Source: DASPWW01 sp963803425 (GTDB lineage Bacteria; Actinomycetota; Thermoleophilia; Solirubrobacterales; 70-9). From it: a stretch of 64,000 bases of DNA. The notes beneath the pieces are model-generated. The model saw only the letters and a list, made by a program, of their open reading frames with translations, was not told the DNA's origin and made no database searches. Positions within the stretch are counted from its first letter, which is position 1; every line of letters begins with the position of its first letter. A program made the translations under genes and the position numbers. Positions 34,423 through 43,273 of this stretch are shown here, piece after piece. The stretch is taken from assembly GCA_963803425.1 (NCBI GenBank), contig CAWDMA010000002.1, positions 186,001 through 250,000 on the forward strand, in the 5' to 3' direction.

Positions 34423-36027
34423 CTAGCGACCCTTGCGAAGCGTCCGTGCCGTCGCCTTCAACAGCGGCCCGGTCCCCTCTCGGAGCGCCTTGATCCGGCC
34501 GCCGTTGCGACCGTAGAGCAGCTTCACCGACGCGCGCACCGCCTCGCCCAGCGTGCGGTCGTACGGCTGCCACCAGAAGTCCCGGGCGAGGCTCGGCTCC
34601 CACGCGACCAGCTTGATGTCGACGCACTCGTAGAACCCGAACTTGGAGTGCGTGCGGCCGAGGCCGGAGTCCTTCACGCCTCCCCACGAGCACTGGCAGG
34701 CGCCGTGGGAGTAGGAATGGTCGTTGATCCACACCATCCCCGCCTCGATCCGGCGGGCCATTCGCTCGCCCTTGGCACGGTCCTTCGTCCAGATCGACGA
34801 GCCCAGGCCGAACTGCGAGTCGTTCGCCATTCGCAGCGCCTCGTCCTCGTCCTCGACGATCACGATCGGCAGCACCGGGCCGAAGATCTCCTCGTTCATG
34901 ATCCGCATCTCGTGGGTGACGCCGGTGAGCACGGTCGGGGCGATGAACCGCCCGGGGAACGCGGGAACCTCTCGCGGCCCGCCGGTGACGCGCTCGGCAC
35001 CCGACGCGATCGCGTCGTCGACGAGCTCGGTGACGGTGTCCGCCTGCTCCGCCGACGACATCGGGCCGATCTCGGTCTCCCACTGCAACGGGTCGCCGAC
35101 CGTGAGCCGCTCCGTCTCGCGGACGACCCCCTCGACGAAGCGGTCGGCGAGCTCGCGGACCACGTACGCGCGCTCGATCCCGGAGCACGTCTGACCCGCG
35201 TTCGCGAAGCCCCCCCACACCGCCCCGGAGATCGCGTTGGCGACGTCGGCGTCGCGGCACACGATCATCGGGTCCTTGCCGCCGAGCTCCAGCACCGAGC
35301 CCTTCATGTGCTTCGCACACGCTTCGCCGACCCGGCGGCCCACCTCGACGGAGCCTGTGAAGAAGATCTTCCGCGCCGAGGAGGTCGCCAGCGCTCCGCC
35401 GACGGCGCCGCCGCCATGCACGACCCGGACCAGGCCCTCCGGGATCCCCGCCTTCTCGAACGTCTCCCGGATCCGCTCGCCGAGCAGCGGCGTCAGACTG
35501 GCGGGCTTCAGGACGACCCCGTTGCCGGCCATCAGCGCGATCGCGACCTCGCCGAACGGGATCGTCCACGGGTAGTTCCACGGCGCGATCACGCCGACCA
35601 CCCCGACCGGCTCGTAGCTGAAGAAGCTCCGCTTCGTCTTAAAGAACAGCTGCGGGTAGGAGACCCGCTCGTCGGCGAGAATGCTGGGGCCGTGGTCGGC
35701 GCACCAGTGCAGCAGGTCGACGGTGGGCAGCAGCTCCATCGTGTAGCTCTCCACCCGAGGCTTCCCCTGCTCGCGGGTGAGCAGCTCCGCGATCTCGTCG
35801 ACGTCGGCGAGCAGAGCGTCCGCCGCGTCGCGCATGTGCGAGGCGCGTGCATCCAGCGACAGCTCGGCCCAGAACGGCTGCACCTCCGCCACCTCGTCGA
35901 CGACTCCCTGCACCTGCTCAGGCGTGATCGTGTCCACCGTGCCGACGAGCTCGCCCGTCGCCGGGTTGAACGAGTCCAGAGTTCCGGCGGCTTTGGTCCC
36001 CTCGCGGGTCGCGGTCGCTGCTTCCAT
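34423..36027 (-). CDS. Aldehyde dehydrogenase family protein
   Basis: NAD(P)-dependent aldehyde oxidation, 534 residues. Cofactor-binding motifs VGVIAPWNYPWTIPFGEVA and GNGVVLKPAS, glycine turn FFTGSVEVGRRV, general base Glu in VLELGGKDPMIV, catalytic Cys in FANAGQTCSGIERAYV, and EEIFGPVLPIV. A C-terminal extension of about 50 basic residues (LLYGRNGGRIKALR) is longer than in typical succinate-semialdehyde dehydrogenases and may be membrane-associated. ATG 36027 shares its first base with the rarA stop (TGATG). Substrate not deduced. Confidence 0.92.
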   Translation of the reverse strand: MEAATATREGTKAAGTLDSFNPATGELVGTVDTITPEQVQGVVDEVAEVQPFWAELSLDARASHMRDAADALLADVDEIAELLTREQGKPRVESYTMELLPTVDLLHWCADHGPSILADERVSYPQLFFKTKRSFFSYEPVGVVGVIAPWNYPWTIPFGEVAIALMAGNGVVLKPASLTPLLGERIRETFEKAGIPEGLVRVVHGGGAVGGALATSSARKIFFTGSVEVGRRVGEACAKHMKGSVLELGGKDPMIVCRDADVANAISGAVWGGFANAGQTCSGIERAYVVRELADRFVEGVVRETERLTVGDPLQWETEIGPMSSAEQADTVTELVDDAIASGAERVTGGPREVPAFPGRFIAPTVLTGVTHEMRIMNEEIFGPVLPIVIVEDEDEALRMANDSQFGLGSSIWTKDRAKGERMARRIEAGMVWINDHSYSHGACQCSWGGVKDSGLGRTHSKFGFYECVDIKLVAWEPSLARDFWWQPYDRTLGEAVRASVKLLYGRNGGRIKALREGTGPLLKATARTLRKGR

Positions 36028-37388
36028 CAGTCCTCCTCGCTCGGTCCTGGCCGTTCAGCCGATTCTATGCGCCGCCTGATCTGCCCGAGCCGGCGCCCCA
36101 GCTCCGCCTCGAAGCCGCGTTCGGTGGGCTCGTAGAAGCGCTCGTCCTGGAGGCCCACCGGAGCGAGCGGCTGACCCGAGATCGCGCCGGGGCGATCGTG
36201 CGGGTACTCGTAGGCGACGCCGCGGCCGAGCTCGCGCGCACCCGGGTAGCTGGCGTCCTGGAGATAGGGCGGCGGCGGCTTAGCGCCGTGCTCGCGGACA
36301 TGGCCGATCGCGCCCGAGATCCCGCGTTTCGACGCGTTCGACTTCGGCGCCAGCGCCAGGTAGGTCGCCGCCTGCCCGAGGTTGAGGGTCGCCTCGGGAA
36401 GCCCGACCCGGTCGACGGCGTCGGCGGCGGCGGTGGCTACGACGAGCGCGATCGGGTCCGCGTTCCCGACGTCCTCGGAAGCGAAGATCACCATCCTGCG
36501 AGCGATGAACCGCGGGTCCTCCCCGCCCTCGAGCATCACCGCCAGGTAGTACAGGGACGCGTCGGGGTCCGACCCCCGGGTCGCTTTGATCCAGGCCGAG
36601 ATGTAGTCGTAGTGGCGGTCTCCCTGGCGGTCGTACAGGAGCGCCTTTCGCTGCAGGGCGTCCTCGACCGCGGCGACGTCGACGGACGCGTCGCGCTCCC
36701 GGGCCGCCTCCGCCGCGCGCTCCAGCGCCCCGAGCGCGATCCGGGCGTCCCCGCCGGCGCGCGCGACGAGCGCCTCGATCGCGTCATCGGCCACCTCCGG
36801 CGGGTCGGCTATCCCGCGCTCGTCGGAGAGCGCTCGGCGGACCAGCTCCTCCACCTCCGGATCGCCGAGCGCGCGCAGCTCGTAGACCTGGCACCGTGAC
36901 AGCAGCGCCGAGTTCACCTCGAAGTAGGGGTTCTCGGTGGTCGCACCGATCAGCGTCACGAGGCCCTCCTCCACGGCCGGCAGCAGCGCGTCCTGCTGCG
37001 CCTTGTTGAAACGGTGGATCTCGTCGAGGAAGAACACCGTGGGCTGGCCGGTCGCCGCGCGACGCTGATCGGCGCGCTGGATCACGGCGCGCACCTCGGC
37101 GCGGCCGGCGTTCACCGCCGAGGCCTCCTCGAACGCTCCGCGGGCTCGGGTGGCGATGATCCGCGCCAGGGTGGTCTTTCCCGACCCCGGCGGGCCGTAC
37201 AGGATCGCGCTGTGCGGCTCACCGGCCTCGATCGCGGCCCGCAGGGCCGAGCCGTCTGCGAGCAGGTGATCCTGGCCGACGAGCTCGTCCACGTCGCGGG
37301 GGCGCATCCGGACCGCGAGCGGCGCCTGCTCGGGCGGGACGCTCGTACGCTGACGCGGCGTCTCGCCGGTCTCGAACAGGCGATCCAT
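36027..37388 (-). CDS. rarA: Replication-associated recombination protein A (MgsA/WRNIP1 family AAA ATPase)
   Basis: Clamp-loader-like ATPase acting at stalled replication forks, 453 residues. Walker A YGPPGSGKTTLAR (about 63-75), Walker B FFLDEIHRFNKAQQDALLP, sensor 1 IGATTENPYFEVN with the arginine finger LLSRCQVYEL. The C-terminal tetramerisation domain is intact: YDYISAWIKATRGSDPDASL, EDPRFIARRMVIFASEDVG, LAPKSNASKRGI and PHDRPGAISGQ. The start ATG 37388 has a CATACT element 9 nt upstream. It is co-transcribed with the aldehyde dehydrogenase. Confidence 0.96.
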   Translation of the reverse strand: MDRLFETGETPRQRTSVPPEQAPLAVRMRPRDVDELVGQDHLLADGSALRAAIEAGEPHSAILYGPPGSGKTTLARIIATRARGAFEEASAVNAGRAEVRAVIQRADQRRAATGQPTVFFLDEIHRFNKAQQDALLPAVEEGLVTLIGATTENPYFEVNSALLSRCQVYELRALGDPEVEELVRRALSDERGIADPPEVADDAIEALVARAGGDARIALGALERAAEAARERDASVDVAAVEDALQRKALLYDRQGDRHYDYISAWIKATRGSDPDASLYYLAVMLEGGEDPRFIARRMVIFASEDVGNADPIALVVATAAADAVDRVGLPEATLNLGQAATYLALAPKSNASKRGISGAIGHVREHGAKPPPPYLQDASYPGARELGRGVAYEYPHDRPGAISGQPLAPVGLQDERFYEPTERGFEAELGRRLGQIRRRIESAERPGPSEED

Positions 37389-37450
37389 TCGCTCACCAGT
37401 ATGACCGCAGGCCCGGTGGCCGCCGCCATCACGGAAGCGGCGGCGGGTCG

Positions 37451-38695
37451 TCAGCCGGGCGGCAGGTGCGACTCGATGAACGGCAGCACGTCGCCGTCCG
37501 CGGCGGCGACGATCTCGCCGTGGGTGACGCCCGGGTACTTCTTGTAGGTGACCGAGTTGCCGGCGGCCTCGAGCTCACCGTGAAGCGTGTCGGTGAGGAA
37601 CGGGAACACGGTCGTGTCCGCGGTCCCCTGGGCGATGAAGATGTCTTGCGAGGAGCTCACCACCGGGTTGTTCCGCTTCAGCACCGCCTCCAGGCCGCTC
37701 AGGTCGGCGCCGGGCCGGAGCAGGTCCGCCGGCGCGATCGCGCCGATCGAGTCGGGCTGACCGAGCTGGGGCAGGCAGGTCTCGTCGACCTGCGGGTAGA
37801 GGGCCTGGGCACCCGGGGTGAGCAGCTCCGGCCCGATCCCGTCGGCGGCCGTCGAGGCACCCTCCAGGATCATCGCCGCCAGCGCGGAAAGCCCGCCGGG
37901 CGTCTTGAAGGCCGGCAGCGCCTGCTCCTGCTCGTACAGGTGGGACGCCGGGGCGTACGCGACCGTGCCGCGCAGCTTCAGCTTCGGCGCCACCTTCTCA
38001 GCCGCCCCCGCCGCGAACAGCGCAGCGTGGCCGCCCTGTGAGTGGCCGGCGATCAGATAGCGCTTCCCGATCCGGGGATCGAGCTTGCGTGCGGCCCGAA
38101 CGATGTCCAGCACGCTGTTCGCCTCGGACCCGCCGATCAGGTAGGGATGAACCCCGGGAGTGCCGAGGCCCTCGTAATCGGTGCGCACGACGGCGTAGCC
38201 GGCCCGCAGCCACTCGCTCAGCTGCGGATCGACGTAGCTGACGTAGTCGACGACCGGCCCGCCCTTCTTGTTGCGCGACGGGGCGCACACGTCGGCGATC
38301 CCGGTGGTCCCGTGCGCGTAGGTGATCACCGGCCAACCCTTCTTCGGCGGCTTGCCCTTCGGGATGCTGACCGAGCCCGACACCGCGATCCGCTTCCCGC
38401 CCTCGCCGGGCTTGGAGTCGGCTTCCGGGGTGGTGGACGTGTACAGGAGCAACCTGGTCGACTTCGCGTCACCGAGCGGGACGAGGCCCTTCGCCTTGCG
38501 GACCCAGATCGGCTTGCCGCTCCCGTGCGGGAGCCTGCGCTTCCCCGGCGGGTCGTAGAACGCGAGCCCGGCGGGCCCCCTGTGGACCTTTGCGCCCGCC
38601 ACGGAAGCCTGCGCGAGCGCAGCGAGGAGGGCCACGGCAAGCGCGGCCGCGGCGAACTGCGCAACCCTGCTCCTCACTGCTCTCCCGCCCCACAT
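37451..38695 (-). CDS. Secreted lipase / alpha-beta hydrolase (LIP family)
   Basis: Exported alpha/beta hydrolase of 414 residues resembling the secretory lipase family. Signal peptide about 1-35 (AQFAAAALAVALLAALAQAS). Nucleophile elbow IAGHSQGGHAAL (Ser about residue 228), oxyanion region VITYAHGTTGIADVCAPS, acid Asp in IAQGTADTTVFP, and catalytic His in GVTHGEIVAA. The start ATG 38695 is chosen because it immediately precedes the signal peptide; longer in-frame starts would run into the divergent gene. It is divergent from the Tat-lipoxygenase gene with only 172 nt between starts. A triacylglycerol or other ester substrate is likely. Confidence 0.85.
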   Translation of the reverse strand: MWGGRAVRSRVAQFAAAALAVALLAALAQASVAGAKVHRGPAGLAFYDPPGKRRLPHGSGKPIWVRKAKGLVPLGDAKSTRLLLYTSTTPEADSKPGEGGKRIAVSGSVSIPKGKPPKKGWPVITYAHGTTGIADVCAPSRNKKGGPVVDYVSYVDPQLSEWLRAGYAVVRTDYEGLGTPGVHPYLIGGSEANSVLDIVRAARKLDPRIGKRYLIAGHSQGGHAALFAAGAAEKVAPKLKLRGTVAYAPASHLYEQEQALPAFKTPGGLSALAAMILEGASTAADGIGPELLTPGAQALYPQVDETCLPQLGQPDSIGAIAPADLLRPGADLSGLEAVLKRNNPVVSSSQDIFIAQGTADTTVFPFLTDTLHGELEAAGNSVTYKKYPGVTHGEIVAAADGDVLPFIESHLPPG

Positions 38696-38813
38696 CGCGC
38701 CGTCTAGATTAACTCCCCGCGTCAGCTCCCCGCCCCGGAGGCCCGGCATCTCGGTCCCGGAGCCGTCGCTTTGAGCAGGCTGGTTCGGATTCCCTACGAC
38801 CTCGAGCAGCGAA

Positions 38814-38819
38814 TATGAT
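38814..38819 (+). promoter_or_regulatory. Candidate -10 element (TATGAT) of the lipoxygenase-like gene
   Basis: TATGAT lies 6 nt before GTG 38826 and 48 nt before ATG 38868. Transcription from it would give either a leaderless GTG start or a 41-nt leader with GGAGG at 38856-38860. No -35 recognised. It stands in the divergent lipase/lipoxygenase intergenic region. Confidence 0.4.
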
Positions 38820-38867
38820 CGCGGCGTGGGCGAGCCTTCGGCTATCAGAAAGGGTGGAGGCGTCCGG

Positions 38868-40790
38868 ATGGGGAGGCGCCGCTTTCTCGGGGCCGGTCTG
38901 GCCACCGCCGGCGCTGCGTTGATACCTGAGACGGGCGGTGCGACCGCCAGGGCACGCGCCGCCGCGGTCCAGGCGGGTGCCGATCAGCCAGGCGCTGCGC
39001 CCCGTATCTCACAGTTGCAGTTGCGAGCAACGTTTCCGAACCTGCCGGCCGTCCCCATCGACCTCGAGGGAACGCTCGACACGATCGCGCGGCTGGAGGT
39101 GCGCGCGGAGCAGGTGATGCAGGCCAAGCAGGGCTTGACCCGGAAGTTCACGATCGACGGCGTCACGCATCGCGCGTACGCGTTCCTGTTCGGAGGGACA
39201 ACGCCCGCGGCACAGAGCGAGGATTGGCAGGCGCTGAAGCAGTCGCTGCAAGCCAACCCGAAGCAACTGCCGCCCCATCTCCAGGACCTCGGTGGGCGAT
39301 CCGAGGTGGCTTCCTCGACCGCGGGTCCCCTGTCCCTGGAGCACCCCAGGCAGTTCTCGATCTCGTGGACGAACTTCACGGGCGTCTACAAGGACGGGCG
39401 GCGCCACCTGCGCGGTTGGGCGTCGGCGCTGACCGACGCCGATGCCGCCACGAGGGCGTTCTGGCCGATGATCGCGCGCCACGGCTTTGGCTACAACCTG
39501 ATCGTCCCGGAGAGGGTCACGCGCTCCAGGGCCAAGACCCTGAGTACCGAGTTCGGACGGGCCTGGACCCGCAGGGTCCGCGAGGCGCTGGACTCCGGAA
39601 ACCTCTACGTGATCGACATGAGCCGGTTCGAGGCCCTCGAGCCGCAGTCCGTCCACGGCGCTCCGCGCTTCACCCCCGCCACGGTCACCCTGCTGATCCG
39701 CAATCAGCGGACCAAGCAGCTGAGGCCGGTTGCGATCATCGTCTCCGGCCACAAAGGGGCAGACCGCACGGTGTTCACGAGGGCGAATGCGACGAAGGGG
39801 GCGTGGCTGTACGCGCTGCAGGCGGCAAGGGCCTCGATCACGGTGTTCGGCGTGTGGCTGGGGCACGTCTACCACTGGCACCTCGTCACCGCTGCGATGC
39901 AGATGGCGATGTTCAACACCCTGCCCACCAATCATCCGATCTACCGCCTGGTCGCGCCGCAGTCGAAGTACGTGATGGCGTTCGACAACGTGCTGCTCGC
40001 GCTGTGGTCCCGCATCGCGCCTCCCACCTCGCTTGCCACCCCGCTCGAGTTCCTGGCGCTCTCGAACGAGTACGCCGCGGGGCGGTCCTACTTCGACGAC
40101 GATCCGAAGACGACGCTGAGGCAGCTCGGTCTTCGCCGCAGGGACTTCACGGTCAAGGAGCCGTGGGACCGGTATCCCGTCGTCCAGCATCTGCTTAAGA
40201 TGTGGGATCTCGTCGAGACCTATGTCAAGAAGTTCGTCCGCACGACCTACAGCTCGGACGCTGCGGTCGCCGCCGATCGCGACCTCCAGAAGTGGATCGC
40301 AACCGCGGGCTCATCCAATGCGATCACAGGGGGGAACATCCGGGGCCTCCCGGCGGTGACCAGCCGGGCGGCGCTCGAGAAGGTCCTGAGGAGCCTCCTG
40401 TATCGCATCAACGTCCACGGAATCTCGCGCCTCAACTCGAGCTCGAACCCAACGCTCACCTTCGCCTCGAACTATCCGCATTGCCTCCAGCGCACCGACA
40501 TCCCGAGCCCGAAGGACCGGATCGGCACCACGAGACTGCTCAGCTACCTGCCGAACACCGAGACGATCAGCGAGGCGGTCACCTTCTACTACACGTTCGC
40601 CTTCTCCACTCCGTACGAGCCGTTCATCCCGTTCGGCGGCGCCGGCGCCGAGCTGTTCTTCCCGGGCGGGTCCGGCGACGGGCGCAATCGGGCGCTGATC
40701 GACTTCCGGAAGGGCCTCGCAGACTTCATCGACGACTACCAGCCCGGTATGTCTCAGCGCTTCCAGTGGCCACGCGGCCCAGAGCTCTGA
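38868..40790 (+). CDS. Tat-exported lipoxygenase-family protein
   Basis: Predicted secreted non-heme iron fatty-acid dioxygenase, 640 residues. The N-terminus MGRRRFLGAGLATAGAALIP is a Tat signal (RRxFL). The lipoxygenase core is recognisable: HVYHWHLVTAAMQ gives the H-x4-H iron ligands (His 333 and 338), followed by TNHPIYRLVAPQSKYV, the conserved HPI..LL.P segment; a third candidate ligand is His 517 in INVHGISRLN, 179 residues on (186 in soybean LOX-1). The Asn that should follow four residues later is at +6, and the C-terminal residue is Leu rather than Ile. ATG 38868 has GGAGG 7 nt upstream; GTG 38826 would add 14 residues. It pairs divergently with a secreted lipase. Confidence 0.7.
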   Translation: MGRRRFLGAGLATAGAALIPETGGATARARAAAVQAGADQPGAAPRISQLQLRATFPNLPAVPIDLEGTLDTIARLEVRAEQVMQAKQGLTRKFTIDGVTHRAYAFLFGGTTPAAQSEDWQALKQSLQANPKQLPPHLQDLGGRSEVASSTAGPLSLEHPRQFSISWTNFTGVYKDGRRHLRGWASALTDADAATRAFWPMIARHGFGYNLIVPERVTRSRAKTLSTEFGRAWTRRVREALDSGNLYVIDMSRFEALEPQSVHGAPRFTPATVTLLIRNQRTKQLRPVAIIVSGHKGADRTVFTRANATKGAWLYALQAARASITVFGVWLGHVYHWHLVTAAMQMAMFNTLPTNHPIYRLVAPQSKYVMAFDNVLLALWSRIAPPTSLATPLEFLALSNEYAAGRSYFDDDPKTTLRQLGLRRRDFTVKEPWDRYPVVQHLLKMWDLVETYVKKFVRTTYSSDAAVAADRDLQKWIATAGSSNAITGGNIRGLPAVTSRAALEKVLRSLLYRINVHGISRLNSSSNPTLTFASNYPHCLQRTDIPSPKDRIGTTRLLSYLPNTETISEAVTFYYTFAFSTPYEPFIPFGGAGAELFFPGGSGDGRNRALIDFRKGLADFIDDYQPGMSQRFQWPRGPEL

Positions 40791-40849
40791 AGCGTCCCCC
40801 GCGGTGACGGGATCGAAGCGCCGCTGACGGGCCCCGCGGGAGTTCGGAC

Positions 40850-43150
40850 CTAGCCCAGGAGCGCGGTCGTCCGCAGCCTCGCGACGCCCGGGCGCCCGCG
40901 CTTGCCGTCCCGGTTCAGCGCCCACACCTTGACCCGCATCGTCCCGGCGCTGGGGCTGTGGTCAAACACGACCCGCTGCCTGTTCCGGCCGACGGTCCGC
41001 TGCAGCCGGAAGCCGCCGCCCTGCCCTATCAGCGCGACCCGGTAGGCGCGCGCCCGCTTGCTGTGACGCCAGCGCACGATCGAGTCGAACGCTCGCCGCT
41101 TGGCGCGCACCCGCCGGGGCTCGCCCGGACGCCGCGGCTTGCGCACCCGGTAGGTGTCGGGCGTCATCCGGTCCCGCTGGCTGAACCGCTGCTGGACACC
41201 GACCTTGAGCTTGCGCTTCCCATAGTGGCCGCCGCTCAGCGGCTTGAAGCTGTAGCGGCCCGACGCCTTCCCGGTGCGAACGATCGGGTGGGTGGTGCCG
41301 CCCGGGAGCTTCTCCTGGAACTCGAGGTGCTGCTTCGGGAAGTCGCGCGCGTCCCACACGAGCGTGCGCTTCGCGCCCCGACCCCTCACCTCGGCGTCCA
41401 CGCGCGGGTCGGCGAGCCGCCGGGCACGCTGGATCCTGACGATCCCGGTGCCGTCGAGCTGGGTGAGGTGCCAGGTTCCCTTTGGCCGCGGCAGCTCGAT
41501 GTGGGCCATGTTCTGGTCGCGATTCGAGAGCACCAGGTGGCTGTTGGGCACGAAGCTCGAATCGGCGCCCTCCGGGTGCTCGATCACGCGGCCGTCGGGC
41601 CCATCGAGCCTGAACGCCGGCACGTCGCCGTCGCCGATGATCCGGAGGAAGCTGTGGCCGCGGCCGAGGTGGATCGGGGTGCTGCCGGTGGCGGCCACCC
41701 GCGCGGATGCCGACTGGGTGTCCTTGTAGCGGCCGATGTAGCAGAAGAACGGCGCGAACACGACCACCTTCCTGGTCTGCCACGAGAACCCGCCGCCGCC
41801 GCTGGGCTTGTTGAAGAATGTCCCGCACGTCGCGGCACCCTTGTCGGAGATCACGCCCTCGCCCTTGGCGATCGTGATCCCGATCACCCTCGCTTCGACG
41901 TAGCCGTCGAAGTTGTACCGGGGGCCGTGGATCCACCCGCTGAGCCCGCCGCCGATGAAGAAGGCCTGGTTGGGGTTCTGGTTGAAGTCCGGGAGCCCGA
42001 TCCCCATGCTGGCCGAGAAGTCGACCGCGCCGTCGAAGAAGACCTGGAAGCTGACGTCGGCGACCTCGATCCTCACCACCTGCACGTTGCCGGCGAGCTT
42101 CAGGTACCCGGGGTGGTTCTTGGACCCCGTGTCGAAGCCGAGGTCGCCGTCGACGGCCACCGCCGCTACGTCATGGCCGAAGATGTCGATCTCGGGGCCC
42201 GCGGTGACCTCGGTCGACAGGTCGGCGGCGATCTCGAGGTTGGAGAACTTCAGCGCCCCGACGAGCTTCTGGAGGAAGACGCCGTCGACGATCGAGGCGT
42301 TGAGGTTGTCGGCGCCGATCGTGATCTCGTCGAGCTCGCCGTTCCGGATCTCGAACCCGAACACCACCGCGCCGGCCTCGGGCGTGAGCAGGACGTCGAT
42401 CGTGCCGCCCCAGGTCTTGTCGGCCTCGCTGAATTCGCCCTTGGCCTCCTTGATCGTGAACGGGCCGAGGTCCACACGCGCGAAGTCGAAGGTGATCCCG
42501 TCGAACACGGCACCCTTCCCGGGCACCACATCGATCCGGACCGTCGTCGAGAGGTTCTTCTCGATCAGCTTGAACACCTGGGTGATGTCGATCGTCGGGT
42601 CGATCCGCCCCCCGCCCTCGACGAGGCTGACAGGGATGTTGCCGTCCACGGGGGAGAAGCCGCCGAGGTCGACGGCGTTGAGCTCTGAGTTCGCGATCTC
42701 GGCGAACTGGATCTCGCCCTCGGACGGGGCGTTGAAGTTGAACGCCGCCTCGTGGAACTCGAGCGGCTTGGCACCGAAGGAGATCTCCTCCCCGAAGGTC
42801 GTCACGTGACCCGACGAGGCGTTGATGTCCAGCGGCGCCTCCGGGGTCGGCTTCAGGGTGAAGCCGTTCAGATCCATCTCCTGGCTCGTGCTGTAGACGG
42901 GGTCGCCGTTGCCGTTCTCGTGCTTGACGAAGCACCCCGTGGCGGTGACGATCCCCGTCTTCACGGTCTGCTGGGTGCAGGCGGTTGCGGGCGCGCCTGC
43001 CGCGGTGGCCCCGGATCGATCGCCCCCCGCAGCCGACGAGGCCGGCACGACCGCGGCGACCGCGGCGAATGCCGTTCCCGCGCACAGTGCGAGCACACGC
43101 CGAGCCCGCCGCTTGCAGCGATCTGCCGTGATCACGGTTCTCGAGGCCAT
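40850..43150 (-). CDS. Large secreted protein of unknown function with C-terminal Fn3-like domain
   Basis: Exported 766-residue protein, not recognised. Signal peptide about 15-41 (VLALCAGTAFAAVAAVVPAS). Residues 60-450 are beta-rich with repeated Asp/Gly/Phe-rich strands (GEEISFGAKPLEF, ITFDFARVDLGPFTIKEAKG, VFGFEIRNGELDEITIGADN, DVSFQVFFDGAVDFSASMGI), suggestive of a long beta-helix or lipid-transfer-like layered fold. Residues 480-640 carry a second beta domain, and about 680-766 resemble a fibronectin-III module (GEPRRVRAKRRAFDSIVRW, AYRVALIGQGG). Cys are few and paired. It is convergent with the lipoxygenase-like gene. It ends 60 nt from that gene's stop. Confidence 0.65.
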   Translation of the reverse strand: MASRTVITADRCKRRARRVLALCAGTAFAAVAAVVPASSAAGGDRSGATAAGAPATACTQQTVKTGIVTATGCFVKHENGNGDPVYSTSQEMDLNGFTLKPTPEAPLDINASSGHVTTFGEEISFGAKPLEFHEAAFNFNAPSEGEIQFAEIANSELNAVDLGGFSPVDGNIPVSLVEGGGRIDPTIDITQVFKLIEKNLSTTVRIDVVPGKGAVFDGITFDFARVDLGPFTIKEAKGEFSEADKTWGGTIDVLLTPEAGAVVFGFEIRNGELDEITIGADNLNASIVDGVFLQKLVGALKFSNLEIAADLSTEVTAGPEIDIFGHDVAAVAVDGDLGFDTGSKNHPGYLKLAGNVQVVRIEVADVSFQVFFDGAVDFSASMGIGLPDFNQNPNQAFFIGGGLSGWIHGPRYNFDGYVEARVIGITIAKGEGVISDKGAATCGTFFNKPSGGGGFSWQTRKVVVFAPFFCYIGRYKDTQSASARVAATGSTPIHLGRGHSFLRIIGDGDVPAFRLDGPDGRVIEHPEGADSSFVPNSHLVLSNRDQNMAHIELPRPKGTWHLTQLDGTGIVRIQRARRLADPRVDAEVRGRGAKRTLVWDARDFPKQHLEFQEKLPGGTTHPIVRTGKASGRYSFKPLSGGHYGKRKLKVGVQQRFSQRDRMTPDTYRVRKPRRPGEPRRVRAKRRAFDSIVRWRHSKRARAYRVALIGQGGGFRLQRTVGRNRQRVVFDHSPSAGTMRVKVWALNRDGKRGRPGVARLRTTALLG

Positions 43151-43273
43151 CCGTACGCACCTGACTTTTGCCCGCGCCTCCCCGTCCCTTGAAACGGCAC
43201 ACTACCCGTCCCGATCATGTAATCGGCAGCTCGCCTCGATGGCTGTAGCCCCCACCTACCCCTTCACCGCGAC

